From the NCBI RefSeq assembly GCF_003172935.1, contig NZ_QGKS01000212.1, positions 1-33,088 on the forward strand: a stretch of 33,088 bases of DNA. The letters are read 5' to 3'. The position numbers were made by a program, and so were the translations under genes. This DNA comes from Micromonospora sicca (GTDB taxonomy: Bacteria; Actinomycetota; Actinomycetes; Mycobacteriales; Micromonosporaceae). Shown here one piece after another: positions 8,054-18,011 of the stretch. The notes beneath the pieces are model-generated. The model was not told the origin of the DNA and searched no databases. It saw only the letters and a list, made by a program, of their open reading frames with translations. Position 1 is the stretch's first letter, and every line of letters begins with the position of its first letter.

Positions 8054-8144
8054 GACGAAACTGTAGCACGACCCGTGGGGTCCGTTCGAACGGGCCGCCG
8101 GTGGCCGGCCGAGCGGCGTGTGAGCTGCGCGGGCGGTGTCCAGA

Positions 8145-8150
8145 TACCAT
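8145..8150 (+). promoter_or_regulatory. Possible -10 element of the fhaA-pknB operon
   Basis: TACCAT fits the TANNNT pattern and lies 29 bases before the fhaA GTG, leaving room for a short leader with the GAGGAGGAG ribosome site. No good -35 hexamer is present at 16-18 bases, so this is tentative. Confidence 0.3.
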
Positions 8151-8178
8151 CATTGCCTCGGGACCCGAGGAGGAGCCG

Positions 8179-8943
8179 GTGAGCGTGCTGCAACGCTTCG
8201 AGAAGCGTCTGGAAGGCCTGGTAGAGGGGGCCTTCGCCAAGGTCTTCAAAGGGGTGGTCCACCCCGTGGAGATCCTCAACGCCATGCAGCGGGAGGCCGA
8301 GGCGCACAAGGCGATCCTGGCCGGTGGGCGCACGTTGGTGCCCAACCGCTACGTGATCGATCTCTCGCCGTACGACCACAGCAGGCTGGCGCCGTACGCC
8401 GCCGCGCTGGCCCAGGAGTTGGCCCAGTCGCAGGCGGAGTTCATCGGCGAGCAGGCCTGGACGGTCTACGGCGACGTGATCGTCGAGATCGAGCGCGGCG
8501 AGGGGCTGGATACCGGCATGTTCCGGGTCACCGCCGAGGTCTACACCGGCGGCGACGTCGCCCCGGTCTCCGCGCCCGCCGGCTACGACGCCGGCCCGCC
8601 GGCGTACCCGGCGTACGACCAGGGCGGCGGCTACGGCCCCCCGCCCGGCCAGGGCGGCGGTCGCAACGTGCGGCTGGTCTCCGGCGACGGTCGCACCTAC
8701 CCGCTCCAGATGGGTTCGACGGTGATCGGCCGCGGCGACCAGGCCAACCTGCGCCTGCCCGACGTCGGGATCTCCCGGCGACACGCCCGGCTGGACTTCG
8801 ACGGCGGCCAGGTCGTGCTGACCGACCTCGGCTCCACCAACGGCACGATGGTCAACGGCCAGCGCGTCTCCGCCGTCGCCCTCAACCCCGGCGACATGAT
8901 CCAGCTCGGCACGACCACCCTGACCTTCCGCGTGGACGGCTGA
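8179..8943 (+). CDS. fhaA: FhaA, FHA-domain protein with DUF3662 (kinase-signalling adaptor)
   Basis: FhaA binds phosphothreonine on partners of the PknA/PknB kinases; in mycobacteria it binds the phosphorylated pseudokinase domain of MviN/MurJ and moderates peptidoglycan synthesis. Here a DUF3662 domain covers about residues 1-125. A flexible Gly/Pro/Tyr-rich linker (about 126-165) leads to a C-terminal FHA domain (about 166-254) with IGRGDQANLRL, SRRHARL and DLGSTNGTMVNG, the phosphopeptide-binding loops. At 254 residues it is much shorter than mycobacterial FhaA because the linker is short. The start is GTG 8179 directly after GAGGAGGAG. It is the first gene of the seven-gene operon running to pknB, and fhaB begins six bases after its stop. 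Confidence 0.95.
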   Translation: MSVLQRFEKRLEGLVEGAFAKVFKGVVHPVEILNAMQREAEAHKAILAGGRTLVPNRYVIDLSPYDHSRLAPYAAALAQELAQSQAEFIGEQAWTVYGDVIVEIERGEGLDTGMFRVTAEVYTGGDVAPVSAPAGYDAGPPAYPAYDQGGGYGPPPGQGGGRNVRLVSGDGRTYPLQMGSTVIGRGDQANLRLPDVGISRRHARLDFDGGQVVLTDLGSTNGTMVNGQRVSAVALNPGDMIQLGTTTLTFRVDG

Positions 8944-8949
8944 CCCGCC

Positions 8950-9435
8950 TTGCCGGAACTCGTCATCACCGTCGCCCGGTTCGGGTTCCTCATCCTGCTG
9001 TGGATCTTCGTGTTCACGGTGGTCGGCGTCATCCGCCGGGACCTCTTCGCCGGGGCCCGATCGGGTCGGTTGGTGGCCGCGCCACGCGCGGTCGGCGCCT
9101 CGACCGGTCAGGCCGCGAAGCCGGCGAAGGTGAAGCGGGGCAGGGCCGCGCACCAGCTGGTGGTCACCGCCGGCCAGTTGGCCGGCACCCGGATCACCCT
9201 GGGCGAAGCCCAGATCACCATCGGACGGGCCGAGGACTCCACGCTGGTGATCACCGACGACTACGCGTCCGCGCGGCACGCCCGGCTCGTGCCGCGCGAG
9301 GGGCAGTGGTTCGTCGAGGATCTCGGCTCGACTAACGGCACCTATCTGGATCGCGCTAAGGTCACCGGACCAACCCCCGTCCCCCTCGGCGTGCCGATCC
9401 GGATCGGCCGCACTTCTCTCGAATTACGGCCATGA
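8950..9435 (+). CDS. fhaB: FhaB (FipA), membrane-anchored FHA-domain protein
   Basis: FhaB is an FHA protein that binds phosphorylated division proteins (FipA with FtsZ and FtsQ in mycobacteria). It has one N-terminal membrane helix (about residues 5-28), a basic linker, and an FHA domain (about 65-160) with ITIGRAEDSTL, SARHARL and DLGSTNGTYLD. Translation starts at TTG 8950, six bases after fhaA, with only a weak ribosome site. Reinitiation from fhaA is therefore likely. The stop codon overlaps the pstP start by four bases (ATGA). Leu159 is encoded by TTA, a very rare codon in this type of genome, three codons before the end. Confidence 0.95.
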   Translation: MPELVITVARFGFLILLWIFVFTVVGVIRRDLFAGARSGRLVAAPRAVGASTGQAAKPAKVKRGRAAHQLVVTAGQLAGTRITLGEAQITIGRAEDSTLVITDDYASARHARLVPREGQWFVEDLGSTNGTYLDRAKVTGPTPVPLGVPIRIGRTSLELRP

Positions 9436-10868
9436 CTCTGACCCTGCGCTATGCGGCCCACAGCGACCGCGGTCTGATCCGAGACGGTAACCAGGATTCC
9501 GTCTACGCCGGGCCGCGGCTACTCGCCGTCGCCGACGGCATGGGCGGTATGGCCGCCGGTGACGTCGCCAGCAACATCGTCATCGGTGCCATGGCGCCGC
9601 TCGACGAGGACGTCCCAGGGGACGCCCTCGTCGACGCGTTGCGTTCGGCCGTGGGCACCGCCAACCAACAACTCCGCGACACCGTGGACGCCAACCCGCA
9701 GCTGGAGGGGATGGGCACCACGCTCACCGCCACCCTCTTCTCGGGCAGCAAGCTCGGCATGGTCCACATCGGTGACTCGCGGGCCTATCTGCTGCGCAAC
9801 GGCGAGTTCGCGCAGATCACCAAGGACGACACGTACGTCCAGATGCTCGTCGACGAGGGCCGGATCAGCGCGGAGGAGGCGAGCAGCCACCCCCAGCGCT
9901 CGCTGCTCACCCGCGCGTTGGACGGCCGCGACATCGACCCGGAGTACAGCGTCCGCCAGGTCCTTCCCGGCGACCGCTACCTGATCTGCAGCGACGGGCT
10001 CTCCGGCGTGGTCAGCGCGGACACCATCGGCGACACCATGCGGGAGTACCCCGACCCGCAGCAGTGCGTCGAGCGCCTGGTGCAGCTCGCGCTGCGCGGC
10101 GGCGGCCCGGACAACATCACGGTGATCATCGCCGACGCCACCGACCAGGACATCGTCGAGGCCTCCCCGATCGTCGGCGGCGCCGCCGCCCGGGACCGGG
10201 GCATGGCCACGTCGGCCGACGTCTCCACCCCGGCGGCCCGCGCCTCGGCGCTGTCCGCCCCGCGCTCGCCGGCCCCAGAGGAGCCGGCGGACAACCGGGA
10301 CGACGAGCCGGAACGGCGCCGGCACCGCCCGCTGCGCAGCGCGGCGATGCTGCTGGCGCTGCTGGTCATCCTCGGCGGTGGCCTGTTCGCCGGGTGGAGC
10401 TACACCCAGCGGCAGTACTACGTCGGCGCCACCGAGCAGGGCCAGCTCGCCGTCTTCCGCGGCGTGCCGGGCCAGATCGCCGGCCTCGACCTGTCCAGCG
10501 TGCACTCCACCAGCGGGGCCAAGCTGGACGACCTCACGCTGGCCGCGCAGGAGCAGGTCAAGCAGGGCATCCAGGCCAAGAGCGAGCCGGACGCGCAGCG
10601 CCGGCTGGCCGAGCTGACCAGCGACGACCCGGCGAACCCGAACCTCAAGCCGATGTGCCCACCGAGCCCGACGGCGGCCGCGGTCAGCCCGACGGCCGCC
10701 GCCGTCAGCCCGACGCCGGCGGTCACCGCCTCCGCGGTCGCCCCGCCCGTCAGCGCCAGCGCCCGGCCGCCGGTCACCCCCACACCCGCGCCGACCACCA
10801 CTCCCGACGCCGTCCCCTCCGACACCGTCCCGCCGGTCGACCCGGCGGGCTGCCGGTCGCCGGAGTGA
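9432..10868 (+). CDS. pstP: PstP, PP2C-family Ser/Thr protein phosphatase
   Basis: PstP is the membrane phosphatase that reverses phosphorylation by PknA and PknB and acts on PbpA and other wall-synthesis proteins. The cytoplasmic PP2C domain (about 1-240) shows RDGNQDS (18-23), the metal-binding ADGMGG (34-39, Asp35), GTTLTA, HIGDSRAYLL and GGPDNITVI. An acidic/Pro-rich juxtamembrane linker precedes a membrane helix at about 303-322. An extracytoplasmic domain follows and ends in a long Pro/Thr/Ala-rich tail with a short repeat (PTAAAVSPTAAAVSP). The start ATG 9432 overlaps the fhaB stop; rodA follows after 28 bases, the longest gap in the operon. Confidence 0.96.
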   Translation: MTLTLRYAAHSDRGLIRDGNQDSVYAGPRLLAVADGMGGMAAGDVASNIVIGAMAPLDEDVPGDALVDALRSAVGTANQQLRDTVDANPQLEGMGTTLTATLFSGSKLGMVHIGDSRAYLLRNGEFAQITKDDTYVQMLVDEGRISAEEASSHPQRSLLTRALDGRDIDPEYSVRQVLPGDRYLICSDGLSGVVSADTIGDTMREYPDPQQCVERLVQLALRGGGPDNITVIIADATDQDIVEASPIVGGAAARDRGMATSADVSTPAARASALSAPRSPAPEEPADNRDDEPERRRHRPLRSAAMLLALLVILGGGLFAGWSYTQRQYYVGATEQGQLAVFRGVPGQIAGLDLSSVHSTSGAKLDDLTLAAQEQVKQGIQAKSEPDAQRRLAELTSDDPANPNLKPMCPPSPTAAAVSPTAAAVSPTPAVTASAVAPPVSASARPPVTPTPAPTTTPDAVPSDTVPPVDPAGCRSPE

Positions 10869-10896
10869 GCGTCGGCTCGACACCGAGGACTCATCC

Positions 10897-12384
10897 GTGA
10901 CCGCAGCGGCCGTACCGGTAGCCTCGCCCGCCTCGACGGGCGAGCAGCCCGGCGTACGCCTGGCCCGGTCCCGGCGGAACGCCGAGCTGTCGCTGCTGCT
11001 GCTCGCCATGGTCCTCGTGGCGGCGTACTCGGCGACGGTCGAGGCGAACGTGCTGGACACGGTCACCCCGGACTTCTGGATGCCGGCCGCCGCGCTGGGG
11101 CTGGTCTTCCTCGGTCTGCACCTGGTGATCCGCTGGCTGGCGCCGTTCGCCGACCCGGCGCTGCTGCCGGCGGTCGCCCTGCTCAACGGCATCGGCGTGG
11201 GCTTCCTGCGCCGGTACGACCTGGCCAAGGCGGCCCCGGCGGACCGGGAGACGCTGGCGATCTTCGCCGGTACGGGTGGCCGGCAGCTCGCCTGGACACT
11301 CGGCGCGGTGATCCTCGCCGCCGGGCTGCTGGCGATCATGCGGGACCACCGGTCGCTCTCCCGGTACGCGTACACCCTGGGCCTGGCCGGCATCGTGCTG
11401 GTCATGATCCCGGCGGTGCTGCCGGCCCGGTTCTCCGAGATCAACAACGCCAAGCTGTGGATCCGGATCGGCGGCTTCTCGATCCAGCCCGGTGAGTTCG
11501 CCAAGCTCGCCCTGCTCGCCTTCTTCGCGTACTACCTGGTCCGCAAGCGCGAGGTGCTGTCGCTGGCCAGCCGGCGGGTGCTCGGCATCGACTTCCCGCG
11601 CGGGCGGGACCTCGGCCCGGTCCTGGTGGTCTGGATCATCAGCCTGCTGGTCCTGGTCTTCGAGAAGGACCTCGGCACCTCGCTGCTCTACTTCGGCATG
11701 TTCGTGGTGACGCTCTACATCGCCACTGAACGGGTCAGCTGGCTGCTCATCGGTCTGATCCTCTTCTTCGGCGGCGCCTACCTGGCGTACCTGTTGGGCA
11801 GCACGGTCGGCGGCCCGTTCCTCAACTTCTACGACCGGGCGCAGATCTGGCTGGACCCGTTCGCCGAGCCGTACGACCGGGGCTATCAGCTCGTCCAGGG
11901 TCTGCTCACCCTCGGCACCGGCGGCCTCTTCGGCGCCGGCCCGGGCGGCGGCCAGCCGACCCTGCTGCCCGAGGTGCAGACCGACTTCATCTTCGCCGGC
12001 ATCGGCGAGGAGATCGGGCTCTTCGGCCTCTCCGCGCTGCTCGTGGTCTACCTGCTGGTCGTCGAGCGGGGCCTGCGGGCGGCGCTGGCGGTGCGCGACT
12101 CCTTCGGCAAGCTGCTGGCCGGCGGTCTCGCCTTCACCCTGGGCCTCCAGGTCTTCGTCATCGTCGGCGGGATCAGCAAGCTCATCCCGCTGACCGGCCA
12201 GACCACCCCGTTCCTCTCCGCCGGCGGCTCGTCGCTGATGGCGAACTGGCTGCTCATCGCCGTCCTGCTCCGGGTCTCCGACGGGGCCCGCCGTCCGGTG
12301 ACCGGCGGCGGCCCGGCGGCCCGCCCGAGCGGCGGTCCGCCCGAGCAGCTGCACGGGGCCCCGACGGAGGTGATCAGGCCGTGA
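10897..12384 (+). CDS. rodA: RodA/FtsW-family peptidoglycan glycosyltransferase
   Basis: This SEDS-family polymerase joins lipid II into glycan strands and pairs with a class B penicillin-binding protein, here PbpA encoded next. The protein is highly hydrophobic, with about ten to twelve membrane helices over 495 residues. It carries SEDS hallmarks: SIQPGEFAKLALL in the middle, EKDLGTSLLYFG, PEVQTDFIFAGIGEE(E/L)G-type loop, and GQTTPFLSAGGSS near the C-terminus. The start is GTG 10897. Its stop overlaps the pbpA start by four bases (GTGA), as expected for partners made in fixed proportion. The position in the fhaA-pknB operon marks it as the elongation/tip-growth enzyme rather than division FtsW. 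Confidence 0.96.
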   Translation: MTAAAVPVASPASTGEQPGVRLARSRRNAELSLLLLAMVLVAAYSATVEANVLDTVTPDFWMPAAALGLVFLGLHLVIRWLAPFADPALLPAVALLNGIGVGFLRRYDLAKAAPADRETLAIFAGTGGRQLAWTLGAVILAAGLLAIMRDHRSLSRYAYTLGLAGIVLVMIPAVLPARFSEINNAKLWIRIGGFSIQPGEFAKLALLAFFAYYLVRKREVLSLASRRVLGIDFPRGRDLGPVLVVWIISLLVLVFEKDLGTSLLYFGMFVVTLYIATERVSWLLIGLILFFGGAYLAYLLGSTVGGPFLNFYDRAQIWLDPFAEPYDRGYQLVQGLLTLGTGGLFGAGPGGGQPTLLPEVQTDFIFAGIGEEIGLFGLSALLVVYLLVVERGLRAALAVRDSFGKLLAGGLAFTLGLQVFVIVGGISKLIPLTGQTTPFLSAGGSSLMANWLLIAVLLRVSDGARRPVTGGGPAARPSGGPPEQLHGAPTEVIRP

Positions 12385-13886
12385 ACGCACCCCTGCGCCG
12401 CGTCGGTGTGGTCGTCATGATCCTCTTCGGCCTGCTCTTCGCGAACCTCAACTGGATCCAGGCGTACAAGGCCGATGAGTACCGCAACAGCGACTACAAC
12501 GGCCGGGTCCAGGTGGCCGAGTACGAGCGCAAGCGCGGCAACATCGAGGTCGGCGGCACCGCGTACGCGCTCAGCAAGGAGACCGGCGGCAAGCTGAGGT
12601 TCCTGCGCACCTACCCGGGTGGGGAGACGTACGCGCACGTGCTCGGCTACAAGCCGGTCAACCTCGCGGAGACCGGCATCGAGCGCACCGAGAACGACTT
12701 CCTCGCCGGCACCAGCGACCAGCTGATCGCCAACCGGGTGAAGGACATGTTCACCGGGGAGGAGACCGGTGGCGGCAACGTGCTGCTCACCCTCTCCAAG
12801 CGGGCCCAGGACACGGCGTTCAAGCAGCTCCAGGACAACCAGGTGGGGGCGAAGCGGGGCGCGGCCATCGCGATCGACCCGCGGACCGGGGCGGTGCAGG
12901 CGCTGGTCTCCATGCCGAGCTTCGACCCCAACCCGCTGGCCAACCACGACACCAACGAGGCGTCGGCGGCGTACAACAGGCTGGAGAAGGACCCGGAACG
13001 CCCGCTGGCCAACCGGGCGCTGTCGGAGACGCTGCCGCCCGGCTCGACCTTCAAGGTCGTGGTGGCCGCCGCCGCGCTGGAGAGCGGGATCGCCCAGCAG
13101 ACCCAGATCCCGGCCGGGCGGAGCTGGACTCCGCCGACGTCGGGCAAGCCGATCCGCAACGCCGCGGAGTCGATCTGCCCCGAGCCCCAGGTGACCCTCA
13201 AGGAGGCGGTCACCGAGTCCTGCAACACCGGCTTCGCCCAGCTCGGCGTGAAGCTCGGCGCCGACAAGCTCAAGGAGAAGGCCCGCCAGTTCGGCTTCGA
13301 GCAGGAGGACCTGACCGTCGGGCAGCTCGGCGAGGGCGGCCTCGGGGTGGCGGCCAGCCGGACCGGTGACATGGAGGCTCCCGGCGGAGCCACCGACCCG
13401 GCCGCCCTGGCCCAGTCCTCCATCGGCCAGCGGGACGTGCGGATGACCCCCCTCCAGGGCGCGCTGATCGCCGCCTCGGTCGCCAACGGCGGCAGCCAGA
13501 TGCGGCCGTATCTGGTCAAGCAGCTGCTCGCCCCGGACCGCACCACCAGCTACTACACCGCGAAGCCGCGGGAGCTGCGCCGGCCGGTGAGCGGCCAGGT
13601 CGCCGGCGACCTGCGGGACATGATGGAGAGCGTGGTCAAGAACGGCACCGGCCGGAAGGCCGCCATCGACGGCTACACCGTCGGCGGCAAGACCGGTACC
13701 GCCCAGTCCGGGCCGAACACGCCCGACCACGGCTGGTTCATCGGCTTCGCGCTGGACAAGAACGGCACCCCGGTCTCCGCGGTCTGCGTGGAGCTGGAGC
13801 AGGCCGGCAGCGGCGGCAGCGCCGAGGCGGCCCGGATCGCCGGCAGGATCATGCAGGCGGCGATCGCCGACTCCGGGGGCCGCTGA
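12381..13886 (+). CDS. pbpA: PbpA, class B penicillin-binding protein (transpeptidase)
   Basis: PbpA cross-links peptidoglycan outside the membrane and works with the SEDS polymerase encoded before it; in mycobacteria it is a substrate of PknB. A single N-terminal membrane anchor (about residues 7-27) is followed by a dimerisation/pedestal region (about 40-150). The transpeptidase domain has Ser222-Thr-Phe-Lys225, Ser280-Cys-Asn282 and Lys437-Thr-Gly439, all three active-site motifs intact. Its 501 residues match actinobacterial PbpA. The start is GTG 12381 overlapping rodA by four bases, and pknA begins one base after the stop. Confidence 0.96.
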   Translation: MNAPLRRVGVVVMILFGLLFANLNWIQAYKADEYRNSDYNGRVQVAEYERKRGNIEVGGTAYALSKETGGKLRFLRTYPGGETYAHVLGYKPVNLAETGIERTENDFLAGTSDQLIANRVKDMFTGEETGGGNVLLTLSKRAQDTAFKQLQDNQVGAKRGAAIAIDPRTGAVQALVSMPSFDPNPLANHDTNEASAAYNRLEKDPERPLANRALSETLPPGSTFKVVVAAAALESGIAQQTQIPAGRSWTPPTSGKPIRNAAESICPEPQVTLKEAVTESCNTGFAQLGVKLGADKLKEKARQFGFEQEDLTVGQLGEGGLGVAASRTGDMEAPGGATDPAALAQSSIGQRDVRMTPLQGALIAASVANGGSQMRPYLVKQLLAPDRTTSYYTAKPRELRRPVSGQVAGDLRDMMESVVKNGTGRKAAIDGYTVGGKTGTAQSGPNTPDHGWFIGFALDKNGTPVSAVCVELEQAGSGGSAEAARIAGRIMQAAIADSGGR

Positions 13887-13887
13887 C

Positions 13888-15260
<1,373 letters not shown>

Positions 15261-15264
<4 letters not shown>

Positions 15265-17060
15265 CAGCGCAGGCCCGCCTGCTCGGTGGCAGGTACCAGG
15301 TCGGCGAGCTGCTCGGCTACGGCGGCATGGCGGAGGTGCACCGCGGTCGCGATCTCCGGCTCGGTCGGGATGTCGCGATCAAGATGCTCCGGGCCGACCT
15401 CGCCCGGGACGCCACCTTCCAGATGCGGTTCCGGCGGGAGGCGCAGAACGCCGCTTCGCTGAACCACCCGGCCATCGTCGCCGTGTACGACACCGGCGAG
15501 GAGACCGCCCCGACCGGTGAGACGCTGCCGTTCATCGTGATGGAGTTCGTCAACGGACGGACCCTCAAGGAGGTCCTCGGCGTCGAGGGGCGGCTCCAGC
15601 CGCGCCGGGCGCTGGAGATCTGCGCGGACATGTGCGCGGCGCTGGAGTTCAGCCACCGGCACGGCATCATCCACCGGGACATCAAGCCGGGCAACGTGAT
15701 GCTCACCCAGACCGGCCAGGTCAAGGTGATGGACTTCGGCATCGCCCGGGCGCTGGCCAGCGGCGCCACCACGATGACCCAGACCAGCGCGGTCATCGGC
15801 ACCGCGCAGTACCTCTCGCCGGAGCAGGCGCGCGGCGAGGCCGTCGACGCCCGCTCCGATGTGTACGCCGCCGGCTGCGTGCTGTTCGAACTGCTCTGCG
15901 GGCACCCGCCGTTCGTCGGGGACAGCCCGGTAAGCGTGGCGTACCAGCACGTCCGGGAGGCGCCGCCGACGCCGAGCGACATCAACCCCGACGTCAACCC
16001 GGCGGTCGACGCGATCGTGCTCAAGGCGCTGTCGAAGAACCCGCTCAACCGCTACCAGAGCGCCGGCGAGATGCGGGCCGACCTGTTGCGGGCGGCGGCC
16101 GGCCGGCCGGTGCTGGCCACTCCGGTGCTGCGCGAGGACGAGACCGCCCCGATGGCCCCGGCCGCCGGTGCGGGTTACCAGACCCAGGTGATGGGGCCGC
16201 AGACCCGGCAGGTCCCGGCCCGCGTCGGCGACCCGGGCAAGCGCAAGAGCTCCTCCTGGGTGATCGCCACCTTCGCGGCGCTCGGCGTGCTCGCCGTGAT
16301 CGCCGTGGTCGCCGCCCTGCTGCTGAACCATCGCGGCAACGAAAAGGTGGCCGTGCCGGACCTCAAGGGCAAGGCGGAGGCCGTCGCCCGGGCCCAGATC
16401 CAGCAGGCGGGGCTCATTCCGCAGCCCGGTGATCCGATTGCCGGCACGGACTGCACGAAGGGCACGGTGGTCCAACAGGACCCGGCCGCCGGCACGCCGC
16501 TGGAACAGAACCGCCAGGTGACCTACCAGCTGTGCGGCGGCCCGCAGCAGGTCGCCATTCCGCCCGTGGTGGGCAACCGGCTCGACAACGTCAAGCAGCA
16601 GCTGGCGGCCCTGAACCTCACCGTCGATGAGCAGTACGTCGACAGCGGTGAGGCGAAGGACACGGTCATCGACGTCGAACCCAAGGCGGGTACCAAGGTC
16701 CCCGAGGGCAGCACCGTCAAGGTGAAGGTCTCTCGGGGCAACGTAGCCGAGGTGCCGAACGTCGTCGGCTTCCCGAAGGACCAGGCGGTCAGGACGCTGA
16801 AGGACGCCGGTTACGAGGTGCGGGTGCTAGACGGCGACGAGGTGGCACCGGATCAGGCAGGGAAGGTCGGCAGGCAGAGCCCCGACGCCAGGAAAGAGCT
16901 GGCGAAGGGAAAGCGGGTCACCATCTACGTCGACTTCGCGCCGCCCGAGCCCACCGTTACCCCGACCAGCCCGACCCCCAGCGGCACGCCGACCACGCCG
17001 GGTAGCGGTGGAGGCTGGCCGTTGCCCACCACCCGGCCACCCGGAGCGGCCACTCAGTAA
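15261..17060 (+). CDS. pknB: PknB, PASTA-domain Ser/Thr protein kinase
   Basis: PknB senses muropeptides or lipid II through extracellular PASTA domains and controls wall synthesis and division. The kinase domain (about 11-275) has Lys41, Glu60, His-Arg-Asp140, Asp158-Phe-Gly and an activation loop with Thr173 and Thr175 in a TQT motif, matching the paired autophosphorylation sites of mycobacterial PknB. A membrane helix (about 331-355) is followed by three PASTA repeats beginning near 364 (VAVPDLKGK), 430 (VAIPPVVGN) and 498 (AEVPNVVGF). A Pro/Thr-rich tail ends the protein. Mycobacterial PknB usually has four PASTA units, so this one is one shorter. It is last in the operon, convergent with trpG 15 bases away; I see no terminator in the gap. 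Confidence 0.97.
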
Positions 17061-17075
17061 CGGTGAGCTGGCCGG

Positions 17076-17726
17076 TCAGGCGGCGGCGAAGGCGGCCCGG
17101 CGGCGGGCCTCCACCTCGGCGGCCAGCTCCGGAGCCCGCTCCAGCGCTTCCGGATGGCCGCAGACGGCCAGCCAGTTCGCCAGCATGAGGTGCCCGCCCT
17201 CGGTCAGCACCGACTCGGGGTGGAACTGGACCCCCTCGATCGGCAGCGTCCGGTGCCGCATCGCCATCACCACGCCGGACTCCGTCCGGCCGGTGACCTC
17301 AAGCTCCTCGGGAAGCGTCTCCGGCAGTACGGCCAGCGAGTGGTACCGGGTCGCGGTGAACGGGTCCGGCAGCCCGGCGAGCACGCCGACCCCGGAGTGG
17401 CGTACCTCGGAGGTCTTGCCGTGCAGCAGCTCGGGCGCCCGGGTGACGGTCGCGCCGAACGCCTCGCCGATGGCCTGGTGACCGAGGCAGACGCCGAAGA
17501 GGGGCAGCTTGCCGGCGTACTCCCGGATGACGTCCAGGCAGATGCCGGCGCGATCGGGGCTGCCCGGCCCCGGGGAGAGCAGGACGCCGCCTGCGCCCAC
17601 CCGGCCGACCTCGGCGACGTCGAGCTCGTCGTTGCGCTTGACCTCGCAGTCCACGCCGAGCTGGCCGAGGTACTGCACCAGGTTGAAGACGAACGAGTCG
17701 TAGTTGTCGATCACCAGGACGCGCAT
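17076..17726 (-). CDS. trpG: Class I glutamine amidotransferase, anthranilate/aminodeoxychorismate synthase component II
   Basis: This subunit releases ammonia from glutamine for the partner synthase that makes anthranilate (tryptophan) or aminodeoxychorismate (folate). The two roles cannot be separated from this subunit alone. The 216-residue protein starts with RVLVIDNYDSFVFNLVQYL and has the oxyanion motif SPGPGSP (51-57). The nucleophile is Cys80 in FGVCLGHQAIGE, with His169 and Glu171 in FHPES completing the triad. The start is ATG 17726 behind an AGGTGAG ribosome site. It is four bases downstream of the small membrane-protein gene. Placement beside pknB is a conserved actinobacterial arrangement, where the gene is usually called trpG or pabA. 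Confidence 0.93.
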   Translation of the reverse strand: MRVLVIDNYDSFVFNLVQYLGQLGVDCEVKRNDELDVAEVGRVGAGGVLLSPGPGSPDRAGICLDVIREYAGKLPLFGVCLGHQAIGEAFGATVTRAPELLHGKTSEVRHSGVGVLAGLPDPFTATRYHSLAVLPETLPEELEVTGRTESGVVMAMRHRTLPIEGVQFHPESVLTEGGHLMLANWLAVCGHPEALERAPELAAEVEARRRAAFAAA

Positions 17727-17730
17727 CGGC

Positions 17731-18009
17731 TCACCTGCTCGTGGTGGGGGGCGGGGCGTTGTTCGTTTCGGTGCTGTACGGCAGTTCCTCATCCGTGGGC
17801 GCGCTGCTGGGCACGGTGAGGTCGCCCTCCTGGCCCCCGGTGTCGCCGGAGTCCTGGGTGACCTGGACGTCGTCGAAGGGGAGCAGCGGCTCCGCCCACG
17901 GGAAGACCACGAACCAGAGCAGCGCCACCGTCGCGGCGGTGAGCAGCAGCGAGCCGACCAGCTTGCCGGCCAGCCCGAACGGGAGCTTGCGCCAGATCCA
18001 CGCGTACAT
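17731..18009 (-). CDS. Small single-pass membrane protein between sortase and trpG
   Basis: This 92-residue protein starts at ATG 18009, just after the sortase stop (18012), and ends four bases before trpG. It opens with MYAWIWRKLPFG, has one membrane helix at about residues 12-33, and continues with WAEPLLPFDDVQVT and an acidic, Thr/Pro-rich tail predicted to be outside the cell. I recognise the N-terminal half as a conserved hypothetical protein of Micromonosporaceae found in this gene order. No function is known. Tight packing with the sortase gene suggests an envelope role, possibly as a sortase partner, but that is inference only. Confidence 0.8.
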   Translation of the reverse strand: MYAWIWRKLPFGLAGKLVGSLLLTAATVALLWFVVFPWAEPLLPFDDVQVTQDSGDTGGQEGDLTVPSSAPTDEELPYSTETNNAPPPTTSR

Positions 18010-18011
18010 CG

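Noticed and set aside
7913..8178. Forward open frame running from the tRNA into fhaA
   Set aside because: The part before GTG 8179 is read through the tRNA complement and the promoter region. The DUF3662 family start (SVLQRFEKRLE) is at 8179.
9519..11504. Long reverse-strand open frame opposite pstP and rodA
   Set aside because: It is an antisense frame typical of high-GC DNA, low-complexity and without family resemblance. The forward genes are unmistakable. The same holds for the long antisense frames opposite pbpA, pknA, pknB, etfD and the first CNNM gene.
12666..12680. LAETG sequence in PbpA, resembling a class E sortase signal
   Set aside because: It is internal at about residue 95, not followed by a hydrophobic helix and basic tail at the C-terminus, so it is not a sorting signal.
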